This document shows positions 17,142 through 29,731 of a DNA stretch of 64,000 nt, in pieces. The notes beneath the pieces were generated by a model. The model did not search any database. It was not told the DNA's origin and worked only from the letters and a program-made list of their open reading frames with translations. Numbering within the stretch: the stretch's first letter is position 1; each line of letters starts with the position of its first letter. Source of the DNA: JAUWKC01 sp035527845 (GTDB lineage Bacteria > Planctomycetota > Phycisphaerae > Sedimentisphaerales > Anaerobacaceae); NCBI GenBank assembly GCA_035527845.1, contig DATKZT010000069.1, positions 1 through 64,000 on the forward strand. Reading direction: 5' to 3'. Position numbers and translations under genes: made by a program.

Positions 17142-17411
17142 CTACTTTATTTTCTTGCTCGAATGACCTCTAAATGTCCGGGTCTGGGAAAACTCGCCCA
17201 GCTTATGCCCAACCATATCATCCGTGACAAAAACCTTATTGAATATTTTGCCGTTGTGAACCATGAAGGTGAAACCAACAAACTCCGGAATTATCGTGCA
17301 TCTCCTGGCCCATGTCTTTATCGGCTCATGAGAACCAGACATCATTTGCCTGTTGACCTTGGTAAATAACTTCTCATCAACGTATGGTCCCTTTTTAAGA
17401 GATCTTCCCAT
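17142..17411 (-). CDS. rpsS: 30S ribosomal protein S19
   Basis: 89 residues: 'MGRSLKKGPYVDEKLF', 'RRCTIIPEFVGFTFMVHNG' and 'VGHKLGEFSQTRTFRGH'. S19 forms the 30S head with S13. Standard length and place between rplB and rplV. Confidence 0.97.
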   Translation of the reverse strand: MGRSLKKGPYVDEKLFTKVNRQMMSGSHEPIKTWARRCTIIPEFVGFTFMVHNGKIFNKVFVTDDMVGHKLGEFSQTRTFRGHSSKKIK

Positions 17412-17477
17412 TGAAGTTCCTCAATCAGTTCACGGTTAATAGCGGACGGTTACACATAAGCTTCAAAACGACTCCCA

Positions 17478-18329
17478 CTATAGAACCAACTGGCCTTGCC
17501 TCTTGTTCTTTCGTCGGCGAATTATTCTCTTGCTGCTCGTATTTCGCGGATTTCGCGTCTTTCCGCCTTTCGCCAGTACCCCTGTAGGCGAACATGGATG
17601 CCGCCCGCCGTTTGACCTGCCTTCTCCGCCGCCCAGGGGGTGATCAACAGGGTTCATGGCCTTGCCCCTTACATGAGGTCTGCGACCCATATGCCGCTTT
17701 CTCCCCGCCTTACCAAGCTTGATATTCTGGTGGTCGGGATTGCTCAATCGGCCAATGGTCGCTCGGCACTCCTTGCGGACCATCCGCATTTCTCCGCTCG
17801 GCAAAACGACAGTGACCCAATCGCCCTCTTTGGCCACGATTCTGGCCGCGCCGCCGGCGCCTCTAACCAGCTTTCCGCCCTGGCCTGCCGTCATTTCAAT
17901 ATTATGAATTTCAAGACCTGCAGGAATGCTCTGAAGAGGCATAGCATTACCTGTCTTGGGCTCACAAGAGGCGCCGCTTTCCACTTGGTCGCCGACGTTT
18001 ATGCCGTGCGGACTCAATATATATCTCTTTTCCCCATCAGCATAGAGCAGCAAGGATATAAAGCAATTCCGGTTAGGGTCATACTCGATGGTGGCCACTC
18101 TTGCCGGCACTCTGTCTTTGTTACGCTTGAAATCGATACAACGGTATATCGCCTTTGCACCGCCGCCTCGGAAGCGGCTGGTGGTAACGCCGTGATGGTT
18201 CCTACCGCCGTTCTTAATGAGTCGCAGACAAAGCGACCTTTCGGGCCTGTCCGTCGTCAGCTCGGCGTAATCGTTTACCGACCCATTGCGACGCCCGGCG
18301 CTTGTCGGTTTGTAAAGTCTAATACCCAT
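17478..18329 (-). CDS. rplB: 50S ribosomal protein L2
   Basis: 283 residues. 'MNPVDHPLGGGEGRSNGGRH' holds the conserved His near the peptidyl-transferase centre, and 'FRGGGAKAIYRCIDFKRN' is the N-terminal OB segment. L2 is needed for subunit association. Length slightly above the E. coli 273. Confidence 0.97.
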   Translation of the reverse strand: MGIRLYKPTSAGRRNGSVNDYAELTTDRPERSLCLRLIKNGGRNHHGVTTSRFRGGGAKAIYRCIDFKRNKDRVPARVATIEYDPNRNCFISLLLYADGEKRYILSPHGINVGDQVESGASCEPKTGNAMPLQSIPAGLEIHNIEMTAGQGGKLVRGAGGAARIVAKEGDWVTVVLPSGEMRMVRKECRATIGRLSNPDHQNIKLGKAGRKRHMGRRPHVRGKAMNPVDHPLGGGEGRSNGGRHPCSPTGVLAKGGKTRNPRNTSSKRIIRRRKNKRQGQLVL

Positions 18330-18370
18330 AGGTCACCACCTGTATTCAATTTCCCTGTCTAAGACATTTA

Positions 18371-18652
18371 TCAGAACAAATCAATGTGATAATCCGGCTT
18401 CAAAACCACAACGGCCTTTTTCCAACTTGCGGTCATACCGGAGGTTCTGCCCCTGCGGCGATACTTACCTTTGCGATTGGCCGTTCTGATCTTCTCTACT
18501 TTCACACCGTATACTTTCTCTACGGCACTTTTTATTTGCGCCTTATTAGCCCTTTTATCCACTTCAAAAGAATAGGCGCCCCTGGTATTCGCGAAGTGTA
18601 TGCCCTGCTCCGTAATCAAAGGCCGAATTATTATGTTGTAGTCGTTAAGCAT
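18371..18652 (-). CDS. rplW: 50S ribosomal protein L23
   Basis: 93 residues: 'IIRPLITEQGIHFANTRGAY', 'VDKRANKAQIKSAVEKVYGV' and 'GMTASWKKAVVVL'. L23 is the trigger-factor and SRP docking protein at the tunnel exit. It starts six bases after the rplD stop. Confidence 0.97.
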   Translation of the reverse strand: MLNDYNIIIRPLITEQGIHFANTRGAYSFEVDKRANKAQIKSAVEKVYGVKVEKIRTANRKGKYRRRGRTSGMTASWKKAVVVLKPDYHIDLF

Positions 18653-18658
18653 ACGGCA

Positions 18659-19294
18659 TCAATTCTCACTTGCCTTGTTCCTGTTCATGAGTGACAAGAA
18701 CGCCTCTTTAGTAAACAGCATCTTGCGGTGACCGCAGATAACGCCCGCGTTCAAATCGTTCACGCACACGACAGCCACGTCCGGGATGTTTCTGGCCGAC
18801 CTGTAAAGATTCTCATCATAGCCGCCAATTGTCACGAGGCAGCCGCCATGAATCTTCAAATTGCTCAGAATGCCCACAAAATCGCGTGTACGAGGCTTTT
18901 CAAAGTTCAACTCATCGACTACCAGCACATTGTTACCCAGGAGCTTCGCCAGGATTGCGGAATCGGCGGCCAATTTTCTTTGCTTGCGCGGCATCGACTT
19001 TCCAAAGTCTCGGGCGACCTTGGCAAAAGTGACGCCGCCACCGACACGCTTGCCGGTCCTGATGTTTCCAACACGCGCCCTTCCCGTACCTTTTTGTCGG
19101 AAGAGCTTTCGGGTTGAGCCGGCGACCATGCCTCTGCCCCTCGTGGCCGCTGTTCCAACCCGCCTGTTGGCGTGGTACATAACAATCGCCTGCTTAAGCA
19201 GCGCATATCTGACCGAGCCGCCAAACACCGACTCATCGACGCTTAGGCTCTCGACTTCCTGCCCTTCTCTGTTGTAGACAGCCAACTCGATCAT
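18659..19294 (-). CDS. rplD: 50S ribosomal protein L4
   Basis: 211 residues from 'MIELAVYNREGQEVES' at 19294. The tunnel loop 'RGRGMVAGSTRKLFRQKGTG' and 'VGGGVTFAKVARDFGKSMP' are typical. In gammaproteobacteria L4 also controls the S10 operon through its leader; whether that applies here is unknown, although a long leader precedes rpsJ. Confidence 0.97.
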   Translation of the reverse strand: MIELAVYNREGQEVESLSVDESVFGGSVRYALLKQAIVMYHANRRVGTAATRGRGMVAGSTRKLFRQKGTGRARVGNIRTGKRVGGGVTFAKVARDFGKSMPRKQRKLAADSAILAKLLGNNVLVVDELNFEKPRTRDFVGILSNLKIHGGCLVTIGGYDENLYRSARNIPDVAVVCVNDLNAGVICGHRKMLFTKEAFLSLMNRNKASEN

Positions 19295-19364
19295 TTCAAA
19301 CTTCCATTCTTCGAGACAAGTCAACACCTCAGCTCAAAGACAGCCGCCCCACCAAACCATGGGC

Positions 19365-20015
19365 TCAATTAGCCGTCTCGCCGCTTCGGACTATAACATA
19401 TCCGTCGGCAGGACCGGGCACAGGACCCTTGACTACCAACAAGTTTTTCTCTTGGTCTATTGCCACCAGGATGTGGTTTCTTGTTGTCACGCGCTTGTTA
19501 CCCATTTGCCCCGCCATTTTCTTGCCTTTCTTGATATTGCCTCCGTGACCCCGGTCTGTGCCGTAACTTGCCTGCGAACCCGGGGCTCTGTGCTTGCGTT
19601 CAGTGCCATGTGACCCAGGGAACCCATGAAAGCCGTACCGTTTCATCACGCCCGCAAATCCTTTGCCCTTGCTTACGCCAAGGACATGTACGTACTTGCT
19701 CTCCACAAAGGCCGAAACCGTAAGGCAATCTCCGACCTTGTACTCAGGCTCGGCATCGTCCGGCAGACGCATCTCCCTGACAAATCTCTTTGCCGCGGTG
19801 TTAGCTTTCCGAGCATGACCGACCTGCGGTTTTTTCTGACGGGAGGGTTTTAGGTCTTCATATCCCAGCTGCAGGGCATTATAGCCGTCCGACTCAACAG
19901 TCTTGACCTGCAAAATCGGACAGGGGCCGGCTTGAATGACCGTAACCGGCAACAGCCTGCCAGATTCGTCATAAACCTGCGTCATTCCAACCTTTTTTCC
20001 CAGCAACATTGCCAT
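19365..20015 (-). CDS. rplC: 50S ribosomal protein L3
   Basis: 216 residues: 'MLLGKKVGMTQVYDESGRL', 'SKGKGFAGVMKRYGFHGFPG' and 'GRGHGGNIKKGKKMAGQMG' (variant). L3 is a primary 23S binder whose loop reaches the peptidyl-transferase centre. The glutamine methylated by PrmB in other bacteria lies in the conserved 'KGKKMAGQMG' segment. Confidence 0.97.
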   Translation of the reverse strand: MAMLLGKKVGMTQVYDESGRLLPVTVIQAGPCPILQVKTVESDGYNALQLGYEDLKPSRQKKPQVGHARKANTAAKRFVREMRLPDDAEPEYKVGDCLTVSAFVESKYVHVLGVSKGKGFAGVMKRYGFHGFPGSHGTERKHRAPGSQASYGTDRGHGGNIKKGKKMAGQMGNKRVTTRNHILVAIDQEKNLLVVKGPVPGPADGYVIVRSGETAN

Positions 20016-20064
20016 AAGCTTGATGTCTCGCGTTCACTATCCTTGCCTTTTGCGGCGTTAGCAC

Positions 20065-20379
20065 TCAGGCCTTTATCTTTACAAAGACGCCTGCCGGCAC
20101 AACCAACCGATTTAACACTTCAACCGTTCGCGCGTTCGCGTCGTAAATATCAATAAGGCGTTTGTGAGTCCTTAGCTCAAACTGCTCTCGCGACTTCTTG
20201 TCAATATGGGGGCTTCGCAAAACCGTATACCTTTCAACCCGCGTGGGCAGAGGTACCGGACCACTGACCCGTGTATTTGTCCGCCGAGCGTGCTCAACTA
20301 TCTCCCTGGCAGAAGCATCAAGGGTCCTGTGGTCGTAACCTTCCATGCGTATTCTGATTCTCTCGGTTTCAGTGGCCAT
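20065..20379 (-). CDS. rpsJ: 30S ribosomal protein S10
   Basis: 104 residues: 'IRIRMEGYDHRTLDASAREI', 'GPVPLPTRVERYTVLRSPH' and 'RTHKRLIDIYDANARTVEVL'. First gene of the S10 run. Its upstream 480 bases contain a promoter-like pair and no gene, so transcription may restart here after fusA. Confidence 0.97.
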   Translation of the reverse strand: MATETERIRIRMEGYDHRTLDASAREIVEHARRTNTRVSGPVPLPTRVERYTVLRSPHIDKKSREQFELRTHKRLIDIYDANARTVEVLNRLVVPAGVFVKIKA

Positions 20380-20780
20380 AACTCTCTTTCCCCCGGCAAG
20401 GATTGCCGGTTTACATCAGATTACCACTTGTCAATGTACAAGACCTTAGATTTTAGCAAGTTATGCACCAGACGCAACCTTAAAAGCCATAGGATTGCAG
20501 CGTTTAGCTGTTTTCATCCGCTGAACCTATGTCGTTTGATTTTCGGCAGGAAAGGCCTGAAAATCCGCCTTCCTTCAAGAGTTAAGGGTCCTGATCCTCA
20601 AAGCACCTGACGGCCATCAGAAATCACCAGCGCCCCAAACCTGCTACCCAATTCGGCTTCCCAAGGAAGCCTAACAGAGTCCTCAAAAACCTTCCGTGAC
20701 GACCAACCCAAGATATGCAGCAGCCCTACTGGTAGTCGCAACGCCTTCCATAGCAATGCTCGCTAGGCTGAAAAACCTGT
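20380..20780 (-). promoter_or_regulatory. Long 5' leader of the S10 operon
   Basis: About 400 bases between the predicted -10 element and the rpsJ start hold no credible gene on either strand. A leader this long before the S10 operon is the place where ribosomal-protein autoregulation acts in other bacteria (L4 in E. coli). I see short local inverted repeats but could not fold it, so a regulatory structure is only inferred. Confidence 0.35.
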
Positions 20781-20808
20781 AGTTTACCACAAAGGAAGGA
20801 CAGGTCAA
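20781..20808 (-). promoter_or_regulatory. Sigma-70-like promoter for the S10 run
   Basis: On the minus strand TTGACC (complement of 20803-20808) and TAAACT (20781-20786) are separated by 16 bases. It lies about 55 bases after the fusA stop and reads towards rpsJ. Confidence 0.5.
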
Positions 20809-20862
20809 CAAAATATCGACAAAAATTTTGCTCCAAACACAAAAAAATTTTGTGAGGGCTTT

Positions 20863-22935
20863 TCAGAACACAATCTGCTCGACTATCTGCTCTGGTGTTC
20901 TCTCGTAGCTGAGCGGCTCCATGGTGAAGGTTCCACGGCCGGCCGTAGCGCTTCTAATCTCACTCGAATAGCCAAACATTTCGCCCAAGGGTACCTTCGC
21001 ATCAATGACTCTCATATTACCACGCACCCTGCAGTCCGTGATTAGGCCCCTTTTTGCCAGCAAACCGCCCTGCACGACGCCGAAATTGGCTTCCGGCACA
21101 ACCACCTGGAGCAACATAACCGGCTCAAGAAGCACGGGGCCAGCGTCTTTAAGGGCCTTTCCCATGGCAGCTATAGCGGCCTGTTCAAAGGCAATATCTG
21201 ATGAATCCACCGGATGGAATGAGCCGCCGATTAACGTAACTCTTGCTCCGACAACGGGATAGCCTGCAAGTGCGCCGGTGTTCAAAGCTTCCTTTACGGC
21301 ACGTTCGATGGCTGGGACGTACTGCCTGGGCACCATCTGTCCGCCCACGCTGCTCACAAAGTCGTTTTGCGAGCTCCAATGCCGGTTTTCGGTATAGATC
21401 GGCTCAACGGTTAAGAGGACATGGCCATATTGGCCGCGTCCGCCGGTTTGACGGACGAACTTGCCCTCTGCCTCTGCCAACCTTGTGATGGCTTCTTTGT
21501 AGGCGACCCTCGGCTTGCCCACCCTGACGCTGACGCCCTTTTCCTTGACCAGCTTGTGCTGGAGGACTTCGAGGTGCAGCTCACCCATGCCGCTGATAAT
21601 GGTCTGGCCCGTCTCGGAATCGACTTTGCAGCCAAAAGTGGGGTCTTCTCGTTTCAATGCGGCCAGGGCATCAGAGAGTTTCGCTCTTTCAGCGGCGGTC
21701 TTTGGTTCAATGGACATGCTGATAACCGTCTCTGGGAAGGTGATGCTGGGCAGGGAGACGGGGTGTTTTGGGTCACAAAGGGAGTCTCCTGTGAGTGTAT
21801 CCTTTGGGCCGACGACGGCGACGATATCGCCGGCAGCGGCGAAATCCAGAATTTTTCTCTCGTCGGCGTGCATTTCAAAGATACGTGTAATATTCTCTCT
21901 CTTGCTGCGATTAACGTTCAAGACCCTGGTGCCGGACTTAAGGGTTCCCTGGTAGATCCTGAGAAAGTACAAGTCTCCATGAGCATCGTTGGTGATCTTG
22001 AAGGCCAGAGCGACGAGGTTTGCGTTTGGGTCGCATTTGACGGTTATTTTTTTGTTTTTATCGTTTGGTTTGTGTGCGAGCATATCGCCCTTATCGAGTG
22101 GTGAAGGCAAGAATGCGACGACGCCGTCAAGCAGTCTCTGGACTCCTATGTACTTGAGTGCCGAGCCGAGGAAGACGGGATTGAGCTTTCCGGTCAAGGT
22201 TCCTTTCCTGATGGCGGCGGCAACCATCTCGGCAGTAACGGGCTTATCGTGGACGTAGGCGTCCATAAGCTGCTCATCAAATTCTGCGGCCTGTTCGAGC
22301 ATTTGTGTTCTTGTTTTCTTTGCGGCGGGCAGCAGGTCTGGAGGAATCTCGTGCTCCTCGAAGGTGGCGCCCAGTTGCTCTGCCTTGTAAAAGACGGCTC
22401 GCATCTTGATAAGGTCGACTAATCCGGCAAAGGTGCCCTGTGCACCGATGGGAATCTGCAGGACTATGGGATTAGCCAGGAGCTTATCCCTGATGCTTTG
22501 GACGGTCATTTCGAAGTCGGCGCCAGTTTTGTCCATTTTGTTGACGAAGCACAGGCATGACAGCTCGTACTTTCGTCCCTGTCTCCAGACGGTCTCGGTC
22601 TGGGCCTGTACTCCTTCGCTTGCGTCGATGACGGCGACGGCGCTGTCGAGGACGCGCAGGGACCTTTCGACCTCAGCGGTGAAGTCGATATGTCCCGGGG
22701 TATCGATAAGATTGATTTGAAAGCCTTTCCAGGGACATCTGGTGGCGGCGGAGGTAATGGTAATTCCTCTTTTCTGTTCCTCTTCGAGGTAGTCCATGAC
22801 GGCGGTGCCGTTGTGGACCTCACCCATCTTGTAGGTTTTTCCGGTGTAATAGAGCACGCGTTCGGTGACAGTGGTTTTTCCGGCGTCGATGTGTGCCATG
22901 ATGCCGATATTGCGTAATTTTTCGAGTTTGTTCAT
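20863..22935 (-). CDS. fusA: Elongation factor G
   Basis: 690 residues from 'MNKLEKLRNIGIMAHIDAGK' at 22935; 14 more codons are open upstream but lack homology. G1 is 'AHIDAGKTT', G3 'DTPGHIDF', G4 'NKMDKTGADF'. Domains II-V follow, with domain IV 'GGRGQYGHVLL' and the C-terminal 'MFGYSSEIRSATAGRGTFTM'. EF-G drives translocation using GTP. It follows rpsG, completing the str cluster without tuf. Confidence 0.97.
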   Translation of the reverse strand: MNKLEKLRNIGIMAHIDAGKTTVTERVLYYTGKTYKMGEVHNGTAVMDYLEEEQKRGITITSAATRCPWKGFQINLIDTPGHIDFTAEVERSLRVLDSAVAVIDASEGVQAQTETVWRQGRKYELSCLCFVNKMDKTGADFEMTVQSIRDKLLANPIVLQIPIGAQGTFAGLVDLIKMRAVFYKAEQLGATFEEHEIPPDLLPAAKKTRTQMLEQAAEFDEQLMDAYVHDKPVTAEMVAAAIRKGTLTGKLNPVFLGSALKYIGVQRLLDGVVAFLPSPLDKGDMLAHKPNDKNKKITVKCDPNANLVALAFKITNDAHGDLYFLRIYQGTLKSGTRVLNVNRSKRENITRIFEMHADERKILDFAAAGDIVAVVGPKDTLTGDSLCDPKHPVSLPSITFPETVISMSIEPKTAAERAKLSDALAALKREDPTFGCKVDSETGQTIISGMGELHLEVLQHKLVKEKGVSVRVGKPRVAYKEAITRLAEAEGKFVRQTGGRGQYGHVLLTVEPIYTENRHWSSQNDFVSSVGGQMVPRQYVPAIERAVKEALNTGALAGYPVVGARVTLIGGSFHPVDSSDIAFEQAAIAAMGKALKDAGPVLLEPVMLLQVVVPEANFGVVQGGLLAKRGLITDCRVRGNMRVIDAKVPLGEMFGYSSEIRSATAGRGTFTMEPLSYERTPEQIVEQIVF

Positions 22936-23011
22936 TTCATTATGGAGATATAAAAAAACGGCCACGGCTGGGTCCAATTGTGAGTTCCGTGGCAGTATAA
23001 GGGTTCGATTA

Positions 23012-23485
23012 TTACCAGGCGAAGTGCGCGAAGGCCTTGTTTGCCTCTGCCATACGATGGACGTTTTCTCGTGTGGTCATTGCGCCGCCCTGTTTGTTGT
23101 AAGCGTCAATCAGCTCAGCGGCGAGTCGCTGGGCGATGGGCTTTCCTTTTTTGCTTCTGGCGGACTGGATTATCCAGCGAAAAGCGAGGGATTGTTGTCG
23201 CCTGGAGCCAACCTGCATGGGGACCTGATAGCTGGCGCCTCCAACGCGTTTGCTTCGGACCTCGAGGAGCGGCTTGACGTTATTGACGGCGGTCTCGAAG
23301 ACCTCGAGGAGCGGGGCGTCCTTGAGTTTTCCGGCGATAATATCCATAGCCTCGTAAAAGGCACGTTGTGCGACGCCTTTTTCCCCCTGCCACATCATGC
23401 AGTTGATGAACTTTGCGACGAGCTTGCTATTGAACCTCGCGTCGGGTTTTAACTGTTCGCTGGAAGCAGTCCAATTTTTCGCCAT
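23012..23485 (-). CDS. rpsG: 30S ribosomal protein S7
   Basis: 157 residues: 'INCMMWQGEKGVAQRAFYEA', 'NVKPLLEVRSKRVGGASYQV' and 'RWIIQSARSKKGKPIAQRLA'. S7 nucleates the 30S head and lies at the E site. In E. coli it represses the str operon. Normal length. Confidence 0.97.
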   Translation of the reverse strand: MAKNWTASSEQLKPDARFNSKLVAKFINCMMWQGEKGVAQRAFYEAMDIIAGKLKDAPLLEVFETAVNNVKPLLEVRSKRVGGASYQVPMQVGSRRQQSLAFRWIIQSARSKKGKPIAQRLAAELIDAYNKQGGAMTTRENVHRMAEANKAFAHFAW

Positions 23486-23529
23486 TATAACTCCTCGTGT
23501 TTTTGGTTCTGGGGCTGTTTTAGCCGGTC

Positions 23530-23901
23530 CTACTTTGGCTGTTTTGCACCGTACTTACTTCTGCCTCGTTTTCTATTTGCGACGCCGGCACAGTCGAGCA
23601 CGCCTCTGACGATATGGTAGCGCACGCCGGGCAGGTCACGGACTCGGCCGCCGCGGATCGTGACGGTGCTGTGCTCCTGGAGGTTATGGTCGATGCCGGG
23701 TATGTACGCGGTGACCTCTTTGCCGTTGGTCAGCCTGACGCGGGCGATCTTTCGCAGCGCCGAGTTGGGCTTCTTTGGCGTCTGGGTTCGGACGATGAGG
23801 CAGACACCTTTTTTCTGCGGCGAGCCGGAGATATCTGAGACACGTTTTCGGCCCTTGTTGCCTGCGCGAGGCCGGCGAACTAACTGGTTTATCGTGGGCA
23901 T
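23530..23901 (-). CDS. rpsL: 30S ribosomal protein S12
   Basis: 123 residues: 'MPTINQLVRRPR', 'QKKGVCLIVRTQTPKKPNSA' and 'GGRVRDLPGVRYHIVRGVLD'. The decoding-centre loop reads 'TPKKPNSALRK' with the wild-type Lys at the position where streptomycin-resistance changes occur. A GGAG site precedes the ATG. It heads the str cluster and is separated from rpoC by an unusual 1.45-kb insertion. Confidence 0.97.
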   Translation of the reverse strand: MPTINQLVRRPRAGNKGRKRVSDISGSPQKKGVCLIVRTQTPKKPNSALRKIARVRLTNGKEVTAYIPGIDHNLQEHSTVTIRGGRVRDLPGVRYHIVRGVLDCAGVANRKRGRSKYGAKQPK

Positions 23902-23986
23902 TTATAGCTCCTAAAGGGTTCAAAGAAATTCCAGCCGGTAAAGCTCACGCCCTGAACAGCAGGGGCACTGAACCGGCAAACACGGA

Positions 23987-24014
23987 ATTTTAACATCCTC
24001 AGCGGAAATAACAA
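23987..24014 (-). promoter_or_regulatory. Possible promoter of the rpsL-rpsG-fusA cluster
   Basis: On the minus strand TTGTTA (24009-24014) and TAAAAT (23987-23992) are 16 bases apart, about 85 bases before the rpsL ATG. The rest of the 296-base gap 23902-24197 shows nothing else. A separate promoter makes sense because an oppositely oriented insertion cuts rpsL off from rpoC. Confidence 0.4.
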
Positions 24015-24197
24015 CAAAATTTTGATTTTCAATTTCCAGATTTTTCGTAGAACCTTGAAAAATGAGCGTTTGCATTAGGCGCAGGTGATGAACGCTCCCA
24101 AGACGGGTGTTCCGGGTTTCTGGGCATAGTCTGTTTGCATGGGGTCATTGTACAAAACAGGCAGGAGAGATGCAAGCTGTAAGTTTCGGGAGGGGCT

Positions 24198-24446
24198 ATG
24201 CTTAACACGCGCCAGCTAATGGAGATCAAGCGGCAGTACAAGCTGACCGACCGCGAGATCCAGACAGTCAAGCTCATATCCAAGGGCGTCGAATCCAACG
24301 ACCAGATCACGAAAGAAATGGGCGTAGAAGTCGGCACGTCCAAGATTCACCTGGTTAACATCTACCGGAAGGTGGAGCGCACTTCTAAGCTGGGGCTGAT
24401 CCTAAGGCTATGGCAGCGCGTGGGTACAGCGAGCACGGGACGGTGA
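24198..24446 (+). CDS. Small LuxR/GerE-type HTH protein
   Basis: 82 residues, consisting almost entirely of a LuxR-family DNA-binding domain (about 14-70): 'LTDREIQTVKLISKGVESND', then 'ITKEMGVEVGTSKIHLVNIY' with 'RKVERTSKLGL'. No receiver or sensor domain is present. GGGAGGGG lies just before the ATG. It is on the opposite strand to all neighbours, inside the gap between rpoC and rpsL, next to a decayed LamG gene, so it probably arrived with mobile or phage-like DNA. Target unknown. Confidence 0.7.
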   Translation: MLNTRQLMEIKRQYKLTDREIQTVKLISKGVESNDQITKEMGVEVGTSKIHLVNIYRKVERTSKLGLILRLWQRVGTASTGR

Positions 24447-24760
24447 GGGCACGGACGCGGCTTTAACGGGCCGGTTGGGCAGGGATACCATTGCTCTGGA
24501 AGGCTGAATCCCCAAGGAAAGTTTCTACAAGAAATGTGAATTCTTGGGAAAAGAACTAAAACCTTCCAATGTATATCGGGCGATGCAGATAATATCGTTA
24601 GGAGGCTGGATTTTGTGATTTTATAGGAGCTATGGGAATGTAAGCGTCCGAGACGGCAAAGGCAGGCGCGAGGCTTCGTTCGCAGGGCGGGGCCTGATGG
24701 AGTGGGTTTTCTGCGCGGTTTTAGAGGATAGGGTGAGCGATATTCCGGGCTACCGGGAGG
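24447..24760. other. Non-coding sequence between HTH gene and LamG remnant
   Basis: No gene or domain was recognised here. Plus-strand frames are broken. The right part may be more of the decayed LamG gene, but similarity only becomes clear after about 24790. Confidence 0.35.
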
Positions 24761-24789
24761 GGTCTTCTGCCTCAGTTGGAAATGCTGGG

Positions 24790-25321
24790 CCGGCTGGACA
24801 AGCACAGTCGCGGACCTCGGCGGGAACCGCTGAGGCCTTCTCGACAGCGAACGCTGGTCTGAACACATAGCACCACGCTCTGGGGGTCTGGAAGTAGCAA
24901 AGCGACCGGCGGGTTTACCTGGATGGGGGGAACAAGGGGACCAATGCCGGGTCGCGCAATCCGAGCGGGCTTAACAGGACCGGGGTCGGGGGCGCTGGCC
25001 CGCTCGACGGTGACGGGGTACTGGGCGAGGCGCCTTGCTGAGGTGGCTATCTGGAATACCGACCTTGACGATGCAGACGCGGCGCTGCTGGCCAAGGGTG
25101 CAAGTCCTCTGTTTGTGCGTCCGGCTAACCTAGTCCGCTATTGGCCGTTGATTCGGGGTGGGCGCTGCCGGATCTCGGGCGGGTCGCTGACAGACCAAGG
25201 CAGCCCCGGCGTCGCTCGGCATCCTCGTCTGCTTTACCCCGGCACCACACCTTACAGGTGTCGCCCCCGGCATTTTATCAGCCCGGTAATGTTTTACCGG
25301 CGAATGACGGACAAATACTAA
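24790..25321 (+). pseudogene. Decayed LamG-domain (concanavalin-like) gene fragment
   Basis: Read in frame from about 24796 the sequence gives 'AQSRTSAGTAEAFSTANAGL', a TAG at 24868-24870 where a Trp is expected, then 'HHALGVWK', a TAG at 24895-24897, and 'SDRRVYLDGGNKGTNAG'. A frameshift in the G run at 24985-24992 moves it to the next frame: 'GYWARRLAEVAIWNTDLDDA', 'KGASPLFVRPANLVRYWPL' and 'HPRLLYPGTTPY', ending at 25321. These are the conserved C-terminal pieces of LamG proteins found in phage-like and planctomycete DNA. Two stops and a frameshift show it is dead. Confidence 0.75.
25283..25300. other. Perfect hairpin downstream of rpoC
   Basis: CCGGTAA and TTACCGG form a 7-bp stem with a 4-base loop, 51 bases beyond the rpoC stop. 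There is no T tract on either side, so a terminator role is uncertain. Confidence 0.3.
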
Positions 25322-25350
25322 GGTTTGAAAGGAACCGTTATGCCACTGAA

Positions 25351-29637
<4,287 letters not shown>

Positions 29638-29731
29638 TTGCGGCCAGCTCCTGAAAAACCGAATAACTGTGACTTTTCACGTTTACTTGCCCGTTGCTGA
29701 CTTTGCGCTTTTAATCGGCGCTCGACTGTGC

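Noticed and set aside
21421..22104. Plus-strand open frame opposite fusA
   Set aside because: Shadow of the EF-G gene; no Shine-Dalgarno site and no recognisable motif.
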